NCBI RefSeq assembly: GCF_905404315.1
Contig: NC_066287.1
Span: 1,178,001 to 1,242,000 of the forward strand
Reading direction: 5' to 3'
Length of the DNA stretch: 64,000 bases
Source: Leptidea sinapis
Taxonomy: Eukaryota > Arthropoda > Insecta > Lepidoptera > Pieridae
Shown in pieces: positions 30,901-38,535 of the stretch. How positions within the stretch are numbered: the stretch's first letter is position 1; each line of letters begins with the position of its first letter. The position numbers and the translations under genes are program-made. The notes under the pieces are model-generated. The model had not been told where the DNA came from and made no database searches. It worked only from the letters and a program-made list of their open reading frames with translations.

Positions 30901-32949
30901 AACACCTAGTATTTTAGTAATGACTGTTATTTGAGTAACACCTGTTATTGAACAAGTATTTGATAATAACTAGTATTTTAGTAACAACTGTTACTGAACA
31001 AGTATTTAATAACAGCTAGTATTTTAGTAGCAACTGATATTTGAGTAATACCTGTTGTTGAACAAATCATTAGGAGTATTTAGTATTTTTTTAACAGTAT
31101 TTTGATACAGCTATAGTGGTGTGATTTGTAGGTCTGTTATATTATTTTTAATTCAATAGGTAATAAAATAGTTATGGTTCAACTGTTCTTTTAAAATATG
31201 TAGGATAAGAAAAACCCTGTTTACTTTTATTGTTTATTGAATATTTTTCTTTTAGACACATTTGTAAATAATAGATACATCACTTTCATACATTTATTTA
31301 ACATACTATTGTTAAGATAAGATAGGTAGATACCTAATTAAAATATTGAAGTAAATTTCAAATGGAACACCCTGTCTCTGATATAATTTTTCGTAATCGT
31401 ATTTATTCACAGTTATATTGTGCCTACGAGCAGGAAAATACGGCTCACCTCTTCGAAAGAAAAAACCTATATTGGTAATTTGATAGTACCTACTGAATAA
31501 TATATTTTTATGATGTTTATTTCTACTTTATTTTTGAATTATTCTTATGATAAGGGCACATTTTAATTGTGTACTAACTTAAGCATAGGTAGTATTGAAA
31601 CATAATGAATACGAAAGTATAATGATTATTTTTATTACATCAAAACTATAAAAATAATTAATAGGTCTGTACAGCTTTACCTAAACAGAACTTTTGAAAT
31701 TTGAAGTTATCACAAGAGAAAGTACTATATAATACGTATAGATGGCGCTAACAAGTAACACCAAACAACGAAAAAATACGCCTCACTACAGCAGCTAGTA
31801 TATTATCACAGATAGTATTAAAATAACAGCTAGTATTTTGTAACAGGTATTTGTCGCTGTTACTTTTGAGTCACAGTCACCGTCATACCTAGTATCGCAT
31901 TTTGCCTAGTTCGTCTCAACTCTAATAATGACTTAAGACATACCACACTTACACACATAACCACAACACAAAGTCCCTTATTCATAATAGTCAGCTAACT
32001 TAAAGCATTACTAATTCTCACTGTCTTCATCTATTGACCTAAGTCAGAATGAGAAAAAACACTCCTTAGTGGCTGTTTTAAGTTAGCGGACCATTATGAA
32101 TAAGGGGGAAAGTCTTATAAGTAAAATTTTTTATTTATGTTTAAATTATAGTATAATAAGAGCTCTGAATGTTGCATATTAAATAGTGTGAACCTGTAAT
32201 TAATATTTTTATATTTAGTTTACTTAATGTGTGCTGTTGGTGTTATAATAAACAAAAAAAGACTAGAGAAATCACAGGAGTGTTTAGAAAGATTAACTCT
32301 TTTTTACTGTAGGTTGGTATCATAGATTGAACATTGGTAAAACTTATATCCTCACTAATTTTATGTCAATCTAACTTATCTAACAATAAATACCAATGAT
32401 AAAAATAATGCAATTCTCACCAAATATTTCATTTTCAACTACCATATCAGCTTTTTTATCATCTGCATAATCTGGTGTAACACTCATGGTAACACTATGT
32501 ATTTTGTAGAGGCATGTTTTATTTTGTTTTATTGGCAGACTTGTCGTTGAAGATGACTTCGGTTCAACTTCCTTAACTACATCTGCTCCTTCTTTTGAAG
32601 TTGAACCATCAATAGTATTAAGTTTTACAGAATCTGAATGCAACTGATATATATTATTAGCAGTCCCAATAAGATTTGATCTCTTGATTCTCTCATAATT
32701 AACACTTCTTTTGACTGTAGGATGTTCTGGCCAGTAACCTGAATCATGAATACTATTCCACTGTATAGTTCTTCTGTGATGATACTTAGTGAAAGTCCTC
32801 ACATAATACGAAGGTTTGTGCTGATGTATACTGTTCTTATAATCTGAATCCTGGGGTCGCGACGTAAAGACCTTAGCAGTAAATATAAAAAGAAATAAGA
32901 CCATACATTTCAATATTGGTGTTACTCTCTGAGCGAGAACATCCTCCAT
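3963..32949 (-). CDS. wit: BMP type II receptor serine/threonine kinase (wishful thinking/BMPR2 type), 12 exons
   Basis: Single-pass BMP receptor kinase; in flies Wit drives Gbb/BMP signalling through Mad at synapses. Exons (minus strand): 32949-32421, 29489-29355, 28333-28211, 27720-27517, 24809-24729, 22695-22546, 20220-20050, 18171-18026, 12429-12223, 9568-9447, 8096-7993, 5479-3963. All junctions have GT/AG and agreeing phases, and the sum is 3489 nt (1162 codons). Exon 1 has a hydrophobic N-terminal segment (MVLFLFIFTAKVF) and a long extension. Exons 2-3 give the cysteine-rich ectodomain (ending GQGCWRF, then CCC and FCNADF). Exon 4 gives the membrane span. The kinase shows IGQGKFGSVW, VAVK, HRDVNSGN, DLG in place of DFG, GTLRYLSPE and CEECWDHDAEARLTA. 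The last exon is a 505-residue tail with RVKTPGDLP near its end, which separates wit/BMPR2 from the short-tailed Punt type. The stop (TAA) directly precedes a donor-like AAGGTAAGAA. The start is the first ATG of exon 1, and upstream untranslated exons cannot be excluded. Confidence 0.93.
5760..5930. repeat. Likely LINE 3'-end fragment in wit intron 11
   Basis: The stretch around GGGGCTTCAACACGGGGAG then GAAACTCTCCGCCCAT resembles other short 'GAAACTC' LINE-tail remnants in the window (20305, 26935). It is a weak assignment from pattern only. The rest of 5480-7992 outside the repeats listed shows nothing recognisable. Confidence 0.3.
6526..6838 (+). repeat. 300-bp dispersed family, full-length copy
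   Basis: Reference copy. It begins ACCAGTGGGAAGCTCC, continues through GGTACCACAGCGGC and a segment with paired arms around GAGCGGCACTGC (CCGCTCAGAATTTTTGG ... AAGAATCCTGAGCGG forms a stem), and ends GTCCCTTATTTTCATAAAAA. The A-rich end suggests a retroposed or A-tailed non-autonomous element. At least nine copies in both orientations lie in this window. The class is not certain. Confidence 0.8.
7052..7352 (-). repeat. 300-bp dispersed family copy
   Basis: Reverse-orientation copy, from ATAACAATAAGGGAAGAGAC to CCCTCCCACTGCTAAA, with small internal deletions relative to 6526-6838. It lies about 210 bp from that copy, in inverted orientation, within the same wit intron. Confidence 0.8.
7735..7905 (-). 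repeat. LINE-tail-like repeat copy
   Basis: The sequence around TTTTTGACTTACTCCTG, GTTTTTGTTGCAACA and GAGTTTCTAGCCACTTTTTC is repeated at 29115-29285 (TTTTTGACTTACTCATG ... TTCTTGCCACTTCTTC) and in part at 20305 and 26935. It is a dispersed repeat that reads like the 3' end of a LINE. Confidence 0.5.
8543..8613 (+). repeat. tRNA-like short repeat, copy 1
   Basis: 71 bp folding as a tRNA-like cloverleaf: outer arms GAACGGT/ATCGTTC, D-type arm GGCTC...GAGC, a 5-bp stem CTCGC/GCGAG enclosing ACGGAAC, and a T-type arm CGGGTGCGAGTCCCG. The invariant U before the anticodon is C, and the sequence recurs with shared flanks (AATTTAATTTGTGTAA), so it is best read as a tRNA-derived repeat and not a working tRNA gene. 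Confidence 0.6.
8840..8910 (+). repeat. tRNA-like short repeat, copy 2
   Basis: Second copy, 297 bp downstream in the same orientation and with the same following sequence (TTTCAAATTTAATTTGTGTAA). The box-B-like segment is GGGTTTGAGTCTCG, slightly decayed against copy 1. Confidence 0.6.
9597..9830. mobile_element. Possible Helitron-like fragment
   Basis: It begins CTAGCAGCGAAACCCGGCG, a type of end common in lepidopteran rolling-circle and related repeats, then carries four near-copies of GGAACTTTCTAGATC/GAACTTTCTAGATTG between about 9698 and 9785. It starts 29 bp outside wit exon 10. The family assignment is tentative. Confidence 0.35.
10678..11583 (+). CDS. Retrotransposon gag-like protein
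   Basis: Open frame of 301 codons. The middle (about residues 70-215) resembles retrotransposon gag capsid: FKSECTRFDL, then ALRLFLNDSESDWYESM, then a conserved-looking WQSSFLNTFADKSW. Near the C-terminus is a zinc-knuckle-like CQKCYKMGKKNRFHSEDLCW (C-x2-C-x9-H-x4-C; the spacing is wider than the classic CCHC). A short upstream frame at 10468-10653 ends 24 bp before it and may be the original N-terminus cut off by a mutation. It is part of the truncated LTR element, not a host gene. Confidence 0.6.
   Translation: MWMSMPSDVLALYMDDAENMVFNDYLLQEMTQVMSQSITDGKLLEILEKLSDKSNVKNENQNKLSKLNEKFVLKKFDNKITNAKQWLQNFKSECTRFDLNDDTEKISALRLFLNDSESDWYESMLIKHRLNSMWQIWQSSFLNTFADKSWPSVMYALNFKHLNDSLLEYALKKQRLLLEYNSNIDTRTLTDLIVTGLPTYITSKLDRQEVTDPTLLFSALRMHENQNKYVQKHFTQKKSTTKTEAEYKKRTPCQKCYKMGKKNRFHSEDLCWFKEDKKSNDSVKHCKNLMLEIDEFQDTKN
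11584..12119 (+). pseudogene. Retropepsin and RT lead-in remnant
   Basis: Downstream of gag in the same element. A protease-like segment reads GIFDPG then a stop then NINLI, where a working enzyme would have D-T/S-G; it is followed by LLLGLDTIKRFGL, the usual second half. The active-site change and in-frame stop make it inactive. The frame then continues to DYKHIFA, where it is cut by the exon-9 duplicate. Confidence 0.55.
12120..12187 (-). repeat. 68-bp exact copy of part of wit exon 9
   Basis: Positions 12120-12187 are identical to 12292-12359, which lie inside wit exon 9 (kinase subdomain containing VDVYALGLVLWET). The copy has the same orientation, 172 bp away, 35 bp past the exon 9 donor in intron 9. 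It has no splice sites of its own and sits exactly at the broken end of the LTR element. Confidence 0.9.
13316..14681 (+). pseudogene. LINE ORF1 with DUF4780-like C-terminal domain
   Basis: Two overlapping frames (13316-14083 and 14049-14681) look like one ORF1 split by a frameshift near 14060-14080. The first half is low-complexity, rich in Lys, Thr, Pro and Glu, with KHKKLLKKKEKRRAKR and a YAEAAS motif. The second half (RIYCENQEAVEWTVGV ... GNPWAQVERWRVHT) resembles the DUF4780 domain frequent in insect retroelement ORF1 proteins. The acidic end is DDELLDLTKLGLGEEED. The domain name is from memory of the family and was not tested by search. Confidence 0.55.
14750..15318 (-). mobile_element. 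Penelope-like element 3' fragment (GIY-YIG endonuclease plus hammerhead)
   Basis: Read on the minus strand, 15300-15190 encodes SGVYKLSCDTCNGVYI then QTGRNFEIRLKEHIR, the GIY-YIG endonuclease fold found at the C-terminus of Penelope-like elements (the usual YIG Gly is Cys here). The frame is followed by an AT-rich 3' part and a hammerhead ribozyme at about 14825-14870. The fragment sits inside the endonuclease of the LINE above: ILQCNLHHS lies before it and CAIRLNSNQDLNNLN after it. The ends are approximate. Confidence 0.7.
14825..14870 (-). ncRNA. Hammerhead ribozyme, Penelope-like type
   Basis: On the minus strand: CTGAGGA (14859-14853), one unpaired T, a perfect 5-bp stem II GCCTC/GAGGC with loop GTGTA, then GAAA (14836-14833), a self-complementary stem III segment ACACGTGT, and the cleavage triplet GTC (14827-14825). 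All core nucleotides of the CUGANGA...GAAA...NUH consensus are present. Short weak pairing (GA/TC, then TTGT/ACAA) can form stem I, so it would be a minimal type I hammerhead, as known for Penelope-like elements. Confidence 0.7.
16384..17460 (+). pseudogene. LINE reverse transcriptase and RNase H remnant
   Basis: RT blocks SVGTDGVFPALLQ, WREVRVIFIPKQGK, SFRPISLSSFLLKTLER and IDIEGAFDKT are visible across frame changes. After VARGCP (about 16980) the expected block with the catalytic ADD is missing, and the sequence jumps to the C-terminal region and an RNase H start, LDLYTDGSKTYSGTG. The internal deletion removes the active site. Confidence 0.65.
17653..17971 (+). repeat. 300-bp dispersed family copy
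   Basis: Full-length forward copy from TTACCAGAGGGAGGCTCC to TTTATTTTCATAAAAAAAAG, 55 bp from wit exon 8. It differs from the copy at 6526 by scattered substitutions. Confidence 0.8.
18290..18665 (+). repeat. LINE 3'-end fragment (CR1/Jockey-like tail family)
   Basis: It carries AAGAAGCCCGCTGAGTATCT and GCAACTAATGTAGGTTTGAA, both shared with 53440-53720 and 55490-55580. The longer copy at 53335 encodes the C-terminal part of a non-LTR reverse transcriptase, so this is the 3' end of the same family. Confidence 0.55.
19201..19455 (+). mobile_element. RTE-type LINE 3' fragment
   Basis: Translation gives IAKLKWQWAGHII, then RPRTGRRSVGRPP, the distinctive C-terminus of insect RTE/BovB-like reverse transcriptases. 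Stops and frameshifts follow. It ends CAAATGATGATG, matching the ATG-repeat tails of RTE elements. 5'-truncated, dead. Confidence 0.65.
19707..19928 (-). pseudogene. Jockey-type LINE C-terminal fragment
   Basis: The minus-strand frame shows HPHHVDVWHSITARFARKLF then TLWNQLPAGI, the usual C-terminal signature of Jockey-type RTs (HxxHVD ... LWNxLP). Only the end of the protein is present. A relative with the same motif is at 47275-47592. Confidence 0.6.
20305..20400 (+). repeat. LINE-tail-like repeat copy
   Basis: TTAATGAGAAGAAGTGGCAA then GAAACTC... TTTTAAATCAACATTTACAG is shared in inverted orientation with 26935-27150 and more distantly with 7735 and 29115. Confidence 0.5.
20930..21660. repeat. 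Dispersed palindrome-rich repeat, copy A
   Basis: Much of 21185-21655 is an inverted counterpart of 44978-45440: shared blocks include GTTTACGCGCGTTCCACACT, the ATTCGAATCCCCGCCATT block, and GTATTAAAACAC facing GTGTTTTAATACC. A further inverted piece lies at 20993-21035 (TCTGAAACAGTTAGCTTA). It is non-coding and most likely a non-autonomous DNA element. Confidence 0.6.
22200..22467 (+). mobile_element. Helitron-like 3' end
   Basis: Repeated 'CTCCAAAACGGCTGGGCCGT'/'CTCCAAAACGCTCCGACCGA' blocks typical of lepidopteran Helitrons end in a short hairpin (GGTGT...ACACC) directly followed by CTAG at 22464-22467 and then T. This is the canonical Helitron terminus. It ends about 80 bp from the donor of wit exon 6. 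No Rep/helicase coding was seen. Confidence 0.45.
22799..23067 (-). repeat. 300-bp dispersed family copy
   Basis: Reverse copy, from TTATAACAATAAGGGACGAG to GGAGCCTTCCACTGGTAAA, with an internal rearrangement near the stem segment. Confidence 0.75.
23242..23314 (+). repeat. tRNA-derived SINE head
   Basis: It has A-box-like TAGCCGAGTGGTTAGCGATC and a perfect B-box-type GGTTCGAATCC (23294-23304), with the sequence continuing into an AT-rich body. The 5' and 3' arms do not pair well as an acceptor stem, so this is a SINE promoter and not a tRNA gene. Confidence 0.6.
24465..24690 (-). repeat. 300-bp dispersed family copy (internal deletion)
   Basis: Reverse copy, from TAGGGACGAGATGAGCAGG to GGAGCCTCCCACTGGTGA, missing the central 'cagtaatgcttacacatt' section. 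It stops 39 bp before wit exon 5. Confidence 0.75.
25172..26466 (+). mobile_element. Complete mariner transposon with TIRs and TA target site
   Basis: 1295 bp between TA dinucleotides at 25170-25171 and 26467-26468. The left end CGAGGGGCGGTCAAAAAGTT and the right end (reverse complement CGAGGGGAGGTCAAAAAGTT) agree over 29 bp with one mismatch. It carries an uninterrupted transposase. It lies in wit intron 4, antisense to wit. Confidence 0.95.
25351..26406 (+). CDS. Mariner transposase, intact D,D34D
   Basis: 351 codons, typical mariner length. The N-terminal helix-turn-helix region holds a GRP-like linker (DPRPGRPIEA) and a second HTH (LAASVGVSETTILNILH), followed by WVPRML, the conserved WVPHEL-type motif. 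Catalytic triad: D in TGDETWVHHY, D in LLLHDNAPVHTS, D in SPDLAPSDFYLF. Exactly 34 residues separate the second and third Asp, giving the mariner D,D34D signature. There is no stop or frameshift. Cut-and-paste DNA transposition is the known function; activity here is an inference from integrity. Confidence 0.95.
   Translation: MEKIEHRAVVKFLTKQGKTPQTILQEMLAVYGDSAPGKTMIYKWHGLFKQGRESIEDDPRPGRPIEATTPEIIEKVEKLVLEDGRLKKKQLAASVGVSETTILNILHQHLGMSKVCSRWVPRMLTPLQKRERVNCSREYLDRCGEVREEIMARIVTGDETWVHHYEPESKQESMQWHKKGTPPPKKFKVSQSAGKIMATIFWDTEGILLIDYKERGVSITGEYYASLLDRLKEAIKEKRRGKLTKGVLLLHDNAPVHTSHVATAAIHRCGFEQLRHPPYSPDLAPSDFYLFPKMKKELRGKKFRDDDEVKSAISAYFDAQDKTYFFDGINKLYARSQKCIRVKGEYIEKEK
26935..27150 (-). 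repeat. LINE-tail-like repeat copy
   Basis: Inverted relative of 20305-20400, sharing GAGTTTCTTGCCGCTTCTTC then TCATTAAGGCTCAAT. It has no preserved coding. Confidence 0.5.
27247..27645 (-). repeat. 176-bp tandem repeat containing part of the wit transmembrane exon
   Basis: Units start at 27247, 27423 and 27599 (each beginning CAACAAAATGGCGACTAACG), the third partial. The second unit contains the 3' part of wit exon 4 (27517-27598) and its donor. The first unit is a diverged copy of the same exon piece and intron; its frame reads AIVFCKVY then stop, against AIVFRKVYC in the real exon. The copy keeps a GT at the donor position but cannot encode the receptor. Confidence 0.85.
28465..28740. repeat. 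Four spaced copies of CTGATGCATAAATG
   Basis: TTCTGATGCATAATAATTG (28471), TTCTGATGCATAAATGGG (28566), TTCTGATGCATAAATGATTG (28645) and TACTGATGCATAAATGTG (28720) are 75-95 bp apart with unrelated-looking spacers. They lie in wit intron 3. Confidence 0.6.
29115..29285 (-). repeat. LINE-tail-like repeat copy
   Basis: Relative of 7735-7905 (see there), ending about 70 bp from wit exon 2. Confidence 0.5.
29818..29889 (+). repeat. tRNA-like short repeat, copy 3 (decayed)
   Basis: AAGAGCGCTCGGACAGAACC then GTGCGGGTTCGAGACCAGCA matches copies at 8543 and 8840 and shares the upstream AAGATGGAGCCACA-type sequence. Several stem positions are broken. Confidence 0.55.
30769..31924. mobile_element. Non-autonomous hAT-like element with 8-bp target duplication
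   Basis: ATAATGAC at 30761-30768 is repeated at 31925-31932. The ends are TAAGGGTGAGAC and, inverted, TAGAGTTGAGAC (9 of 12 match). The 8-bp duplication and TAG-type ends fit hAT. The interior has subterminal blocks rich in repeated AACAACTAGTATTTT-like units (about 30880-31080 and 31800-31860). No transposase frame is present. It lies in wit intron 1. Confidence 0.65.
31925..32420. other. Intron 1 remainder of wit
   Basis: AT-rich. A local inverted pair (about 31975-32005, CCCTTATTCATAATAGTCAG, and 32085-32110, TTATGAATAAGGGGG) suggests another small inverted-repeat insertion. No coding is seen. Confidence 0.35.
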
Positions 32950-33626
32950 TTTACCGTATTATTTGCGTCTAACATGAATCAAGTCACATTGTGAATTTAT
33001 ATTTCACTTACGACATAAACAACCGAAACTAGCACTGTAATGCGGCTAGGTCAATTCACTGCATTATTGATTTTCATTTAAACTGCAACTGTGAAAGTAA
33101 CTATTTTAAAATATACACTAGATCGCTGGCTGATTAAAAAAGTAATGTGATATATTTAATTATTGTAATTCGGGCATTCTAACACATTTGTGGTTTATTA
33201 GCACTGCATTAAAAACATGTTTCTCACATAACTGCACGGAATTTGCAAATTTAATGAAAGAATATAGATGGTTTGAAATTCTATAGGCGCTTATGAGTTA
33301 AATTATCTATTTATAAACCTCCTTTTTAATATTAATTAATAGTAATTTCAGCAAAATCAATGCTAAGTGAACATAAATCATAATTTTCTTTAATCGATAA
33401 TATGTTGACAAACACCATTTTTTTATTTATATAATGGCTTGGGATTATTGGATGCAAGATCATGCAACATGCCTTTTGCCAAGTCCATATTGGTTGGTAT
33501 TGCAATATTCAAAATAATCACCAACACACTTCACAACCCCAGAGTAAGTTACACTTGAAATTCGCAAACGTGAAAAGTGTTCTGTCATCTGTGTTCACAA
33601 ATTCAAACATAAATTCTCTTTGTCAA
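32950..33626. promoter_or_regulatory. Divergent intergenic region, wit side
   Basis: Upstream of the wit start codon up to the LINE insertion. Together with 39104-39313 it would have formed an ancestral spacer of about 890 bp between the head-to-head genes wit and CARNMT1, presumably with both promoters. No unambiguous core promoter motif was identified. Confidence 0.4.
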
Positions 33627-33783
33627 GAAAAGCGCGGGAACTCTTGATTGCATAAGGCGGTCTTCTTAACTATAAAATTAAATATTTCTATTATATTGTA
33701 TATAATTTTTGAAAAGTATATAAGTATTTGTATATGTTTAAGTAAAAGTCTATATATTTAGTGATTTAGGTTTGTGCTAAGAG

Positions 33784-34650
33784 ATGTCGAAAAGGCGGAA
33801 AAAAACCAAGCCGGAACGAGATAAAGGTGAGTCTATTTTAGATTCCACCTCTGAAAGTAGCGAATACTCAGATTCGCGAACAGTTTTGGAAGACCACGAG
33901 CACACACTTGCCATATAGGGTGACCGACTATTGTCGCCGATATCCGGAAGACGCAGGTGCCGGTCATGAATTTATAGTCTTCATAGAGAGTGTCACTGAA
34001 CAGCCACTTGGTAGTCGTGACATGCTAACTCTTAGTAGCTACTTATCGCGCTTCATTAAAGGCATTAAATATCTTAAGAAACTCAACAAATATAAGATAG
34101 GAGTAGTGTTTGAACAACCCAATTTGGCTAATACATTCCTAGACAACACGACATTTTTAAGGGAACAAAATATTAAGGCGTTCATCCCAGCTGGTGCCAC
34201 TGAATTGTCTGGAGTGATTTCCTCCGTACCCATTGATATGTCCAACAAAAAAATTTTCAACTCTTTGTCAAGTACAAAAAAAAATTATTTCTGTTCGGCG
34301 TATAATGAAAAAAAACAAATCCGATAGTGGTTTTATATTACAACCTACACAGGCAGTCATTATTACTTTTGCGTCATCTACTTCACTCCCAGATTACGTT
34401 CACTTAAAGATGTGGCGTCTACCAGTGCGACCTTATGTGCCGCCAGTTAAGCAGTGTTTCCGATGCCTTAGGTTTGACCACTTGGCTAAATTCTGTAAGA
34501 ATGCTCAGCGTTGCTCAATCTGCACTGAAAATTATTCATATAAAGAATGTACTATACCTATTGACAAAGCAGTATGTGTGCACTGTAAAGGTAACCATCT
34601 AGGTAGTATCAGGTCAATGCCCTATAAAACAAAAAAAGATATTGGATAGT
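33784..34650 (+). pseudogene. LINE ORF1 with zinc knuckles (frame-broken)
   Basis: It starts MSKRRKKTKPERDKG and hits a stop near 33918; the frame continues at 33908-34327 (YRVTDYCRRY, LSSYLSRFIKGI) and 34233-34649. The last part has CFRCLRFDHLAKFC, CSICTEN and CVHCKGNH, a run of CCHC-type knuckles as in I-element ORF1. At least two frameshifts separate the parts. Confidence 0.7.
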
Positions 34651-34925
34651 AAAAATAAAAGTAAAACACCATTATCAGAATTATTTAAACATCCAACAAA
34701 CTTTCCATCACTCAATAAGACAGAGAACACACAAGACATCATTAATTTAATTTTATCCAATCCAGCAGCAATGAACCTAATCACAGAATCAATAATAAAA
34801 GTCATTACACTAAATAAAACACAGAATCAAAGCATTGGCTCACACGCAATTAGTTCAGCTATTAAAGATACCATACAAATTAGAAATAAAACGTCACATT
34901 CAACTGTCACAAACTTAACATAGTA

Positions 34926-37900
34926 CAGCGGAATGCTCAAAGTCTGTTGAGTAACAGACTTGAGCTTCAAAACCTACTTTATGAGCAGGACATACACATA
35001 GCACTTATATCAGAAACTTGGCTTAAGCCAAATATACAGTTTTTTATCAGAGGTTATACAATACTAAAAAATGATTGTGGTAATGATCACAATGGTGTAG
35101 CAATTTTTGTTAGAAATGGCATTTTTTTTCAAAAGTTAGAAACATTTTCTGATAACTCCTTGCAAAATGTAGCAATCAAAATTAAATACAAACAAAAAGA
35201 CATCTCAATTGTTAGCTTTTATATTCCTGGCAACAGTGTACCTAACTTTGACAAATCTAAATTTAATAGACTGTTGCATAGTATTCCAAAACCACTAATA
35301 ATTGCTGGTGATTTTAATGCTCACCATACCATTTGGGGTTGTAATAGAACAAATTCTAGAGGTAGAGACATTATGGATGTAATGGAGGATAATGACTTAA
35401 TGCTCTTAAATAATGATCAACCAACTACAGTGGGTACTAATTCTTGGAGACCAAATGGACTAGATCTAACAATAGTATCATCTTCATTATTCCTGTGCTG
35501 TGAATGGCAAGTTCATCAGGACTCTTTGGGCAGCTATCACTTGCCTACAATCATAAAATTTTCCATGGTAGTGTCGGAAACTGAATCTTCTTCAATTCCA
35601 TCCAACATTCCTCCACACAGTAATCTGAAAATAGTAAATTTAGACCAATATGAGAACTTAGTAAATGACTTGTTAAAACAATTTGATATAAATATTTGTA
35701 ATCTACAGAAGTCTTACAATAACTTCTGTTCCATAATTCTTAGAGCGGTAGAAAATTCAGTACCTAAAACCAACTACCACTGTAACAATATTACTAATCT
35801 ACCTAAAAGAAAGCGACAAATTCCCTGGTGGAATGGGCAATGTACTAAAGTGGTAGAAGATTGCAAACAGGCTTATCTGTTATTCAAATCAAATTGCAAT
35901 ATCCAAAACTACATTCATTTTAAGCAAGCTCAAGCAAAGAAAAAATGTATATTAAGACTTGAACGTCTTAAATCCTGGACAGATTTTTGCTCCACCATAA
36001 ATAGGTTAACGCCAATGAAACAGATTTGGACAAAAATGAGGAAATTTAAGAACTTATATTCTAATAATAATTGTTTCTCTAGCAATAATTGGATATCCAA
36101 CTTTTTACACAAATATACTCCAGATACAGTACCAAATTTGACAATTATTCACAATAATCATCCTTTAAATAGCCACCAACTCTTTTATGATTGTCCCTTT
36201 TACTATTGAAGAATTAAAAGCTGGTCTATCATCAAGAAAGGGCTCTGCATGCGGTTTGGTTTGGCTCTCCTATAAAATGTTTAAACTCCTAAACTCTTCT
36301 AACTTAAATAAGTTTCTAAAAATATTAAATCTCCTATGGAAGAACTCCACTATTCCAGAAGAATGGAAAACAGACTGTCTAATTCCAATTTTAAAGCATG
36401 GGAAAGATTCTAGTTCAGCTGATTCATATCGTCCTATCACACTAAGCGTGTTGGTAAAATTTTTGAACAATTAATAAAACAGAGATTAATATTTTATATT
36501 GAAAGTAACAACCTCTTACCTAATAATCAATTTGGATTTCGATGTGGTCGTTCTGCTTGTGAGAGTATACGGCATTTATGTCTTGACATCCATAGTGCCC
36601 AGATTGACAATAAGATATTGGCTGGTGTTTTTTTGGATGTTGTAGGAGCATTTAATAATGTTGATTTAGAACAATTATCATCCATTCTTCTATCCTTTAA
36701 TGTCCCTGAAAAAATAGTTAGTTGCATATTCAATTTAGTCCTCGATATTCATATAGAGGCGTATCGCAGGGCGGAATTTTGAGTCCATTGCTCTTTATAA
36801 TCTACATAAATCAAATAAATATTGTTTTGGGTAATAGAGTTTTTAACCTCCAATTTGCTGATGATCTAGTAGTGTATAGTTCAGGACTTAATTTATCAAA
36901 TGTTGTGTTAGATCTTAATGTAGCACTCAAAAAATTGGAGCTTTATTTTCAATATCTTAGTCTTGAAGTCAGTATTGACAAAAGCAAAGTAGTAATATTT
37001 TCAAAGGATTCTATAAAATATATTATGGTACTCAGGAAATTTCAATAGATAATTCAATTAAGTTTTTAGGAGTTACGTTTTTAAGTAATTTTAGATGGCA
37101 CAAATATGTTGAAATATTAGAAAATCAAGCATTAAAGGCCTGCAATATTCTGAAATCATTAGCTGGTACATATTGGGGTGCAGACCCACGCATCTTGCTA
37201 ACACTATATAAGTCATTAGTCCGTAGCCATTTTGAGTATGCCTTCTTTTGTTATTGTGGAGTAATTACATTAGTGAATAAATTAGAAAAAATACAAAATA
37301 AATGCTTAAGGATCATAACAGGCGCTTTTAGGTCTACTCCTATTATATCATTACAAGTAGAATGTAATATTCCCCCACTAGCTCTTAGATTCAAATATCT
37401 ACAAACAAAATTCTTTCTCAAATTAACTTCTATTAATAATCATCCACTCCTATTAAAGAAACAGGACTATATTAACCAAACTGACCATAATTCCTTCTAT
37501 CAAGTAGAAGGCATCTCTGATTTGTTACATTTTTCTTGTGATCATAATCTATTTTCTAGTATTCTTTGGCCATGTTATTTAAATTCTTATAATTCAAAAT
37601 ATACACCTATTAAAATAATTATTAATGAATCATTAAAATATAAGGAAGATGTATATAGTATGCTGTCAGAGTGGCAAAATTATAACCAACTTTATACTGA
37701 TGGATCTAAAAGTAATACTGCTGTCTCTATGGCAGTTTATGACATACAACTGCGGAGTGGGTTTGGTCATAGGTTAAATTCCTTGGCTAGTATATACACA
37801 GCAGAATGTGCTGCCATATATGCTGCTCTATAATATATTGGAGAACAGTCATATAATAATTCGATTGTTATAACGGATAGCATGAGTGTTTTAAAAGCTT

Positions 37901-38535
37901 TACAATATCCTAAATGTAATGTTACAACTAATTTCATCATTTACAATATTAGAGACAAATATCAATGCTTATCCCTAACAAAAGATATTGTTTAATTCTG
38001 GACTCCTTCACACATAGGCGTGGAAGGAAATGAACAAGCTGATTATCTTGCTAAATCTATTGTGAATAGTAATCAGATACATACTGCTTTGAACATTCCC
38101 ATACCACACACAGATGCACTGTCTCATTTTAAAGGTACATTCTTGCAAGACTTTCAGAATTATTGGCAACAAGTTGTTCAAACAAAGGGCAAATGGTTAG
38201 CCGACATTAAAATCGAAATCTCTCCTCCCTGAAAATGTTACACCACAATTTGTCGGTTACGTCTGGGACATTCTCGTAGTGGTGCTCATTTATTTAGGAT
38301 CGGTGTTTTAGATTCTCCAACTTGTCAATTCTGTAATTTATCCATCCAAACTCTTGATCACATTTTCTTTGACTGTCCCCAATATAATCTTCAAAGATTT
38401 ACATTGATAGACTGCCTCTTGGATATTTATAAGAATGCTGAAGACATCCCGCGCTCACTTCAGCAGTTATTGAAAACTTATGACTGCTTTGTGCCGCTTT
38501 ACAAATTTATAGTTTCAACGGTAGGCGAAATTTGA
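34926..38535 (+). pseudogene. LINE ORF2: endonuclease, reverse transcriptase, RNase H (frame-broken)
   Basis: Endonuclease: IVQRNAQSLLSNRLELQ, ISETWLK, GVAIFVRNG, IIAGDFNAHHTIWG (about 34926-35600). RT: SSADSYRPITLSVLVK, GVSQGGILSPLLF, FADDLVVYS (about 36190-37000). RNase H: QLYTDGSKSNTAV, IYTAECAAIYAAL, ITDSMSVLKAL, then IEGNEQADYLAK-like (about 37690-38060). The C-terminal CQFCNL...H...C ends at 38535. Frames break near 36200, 36470, 37048 and 37833, so it is inactive. The catalytic FADD is intact. Confidence 0.8.

Noticed and set aside
34642..34923. Separate 93-codon gene
   Set aside because: It lies between ORF1 and ORF2 of the LINE in the element's own orientation and reads as linker sequence of that element.
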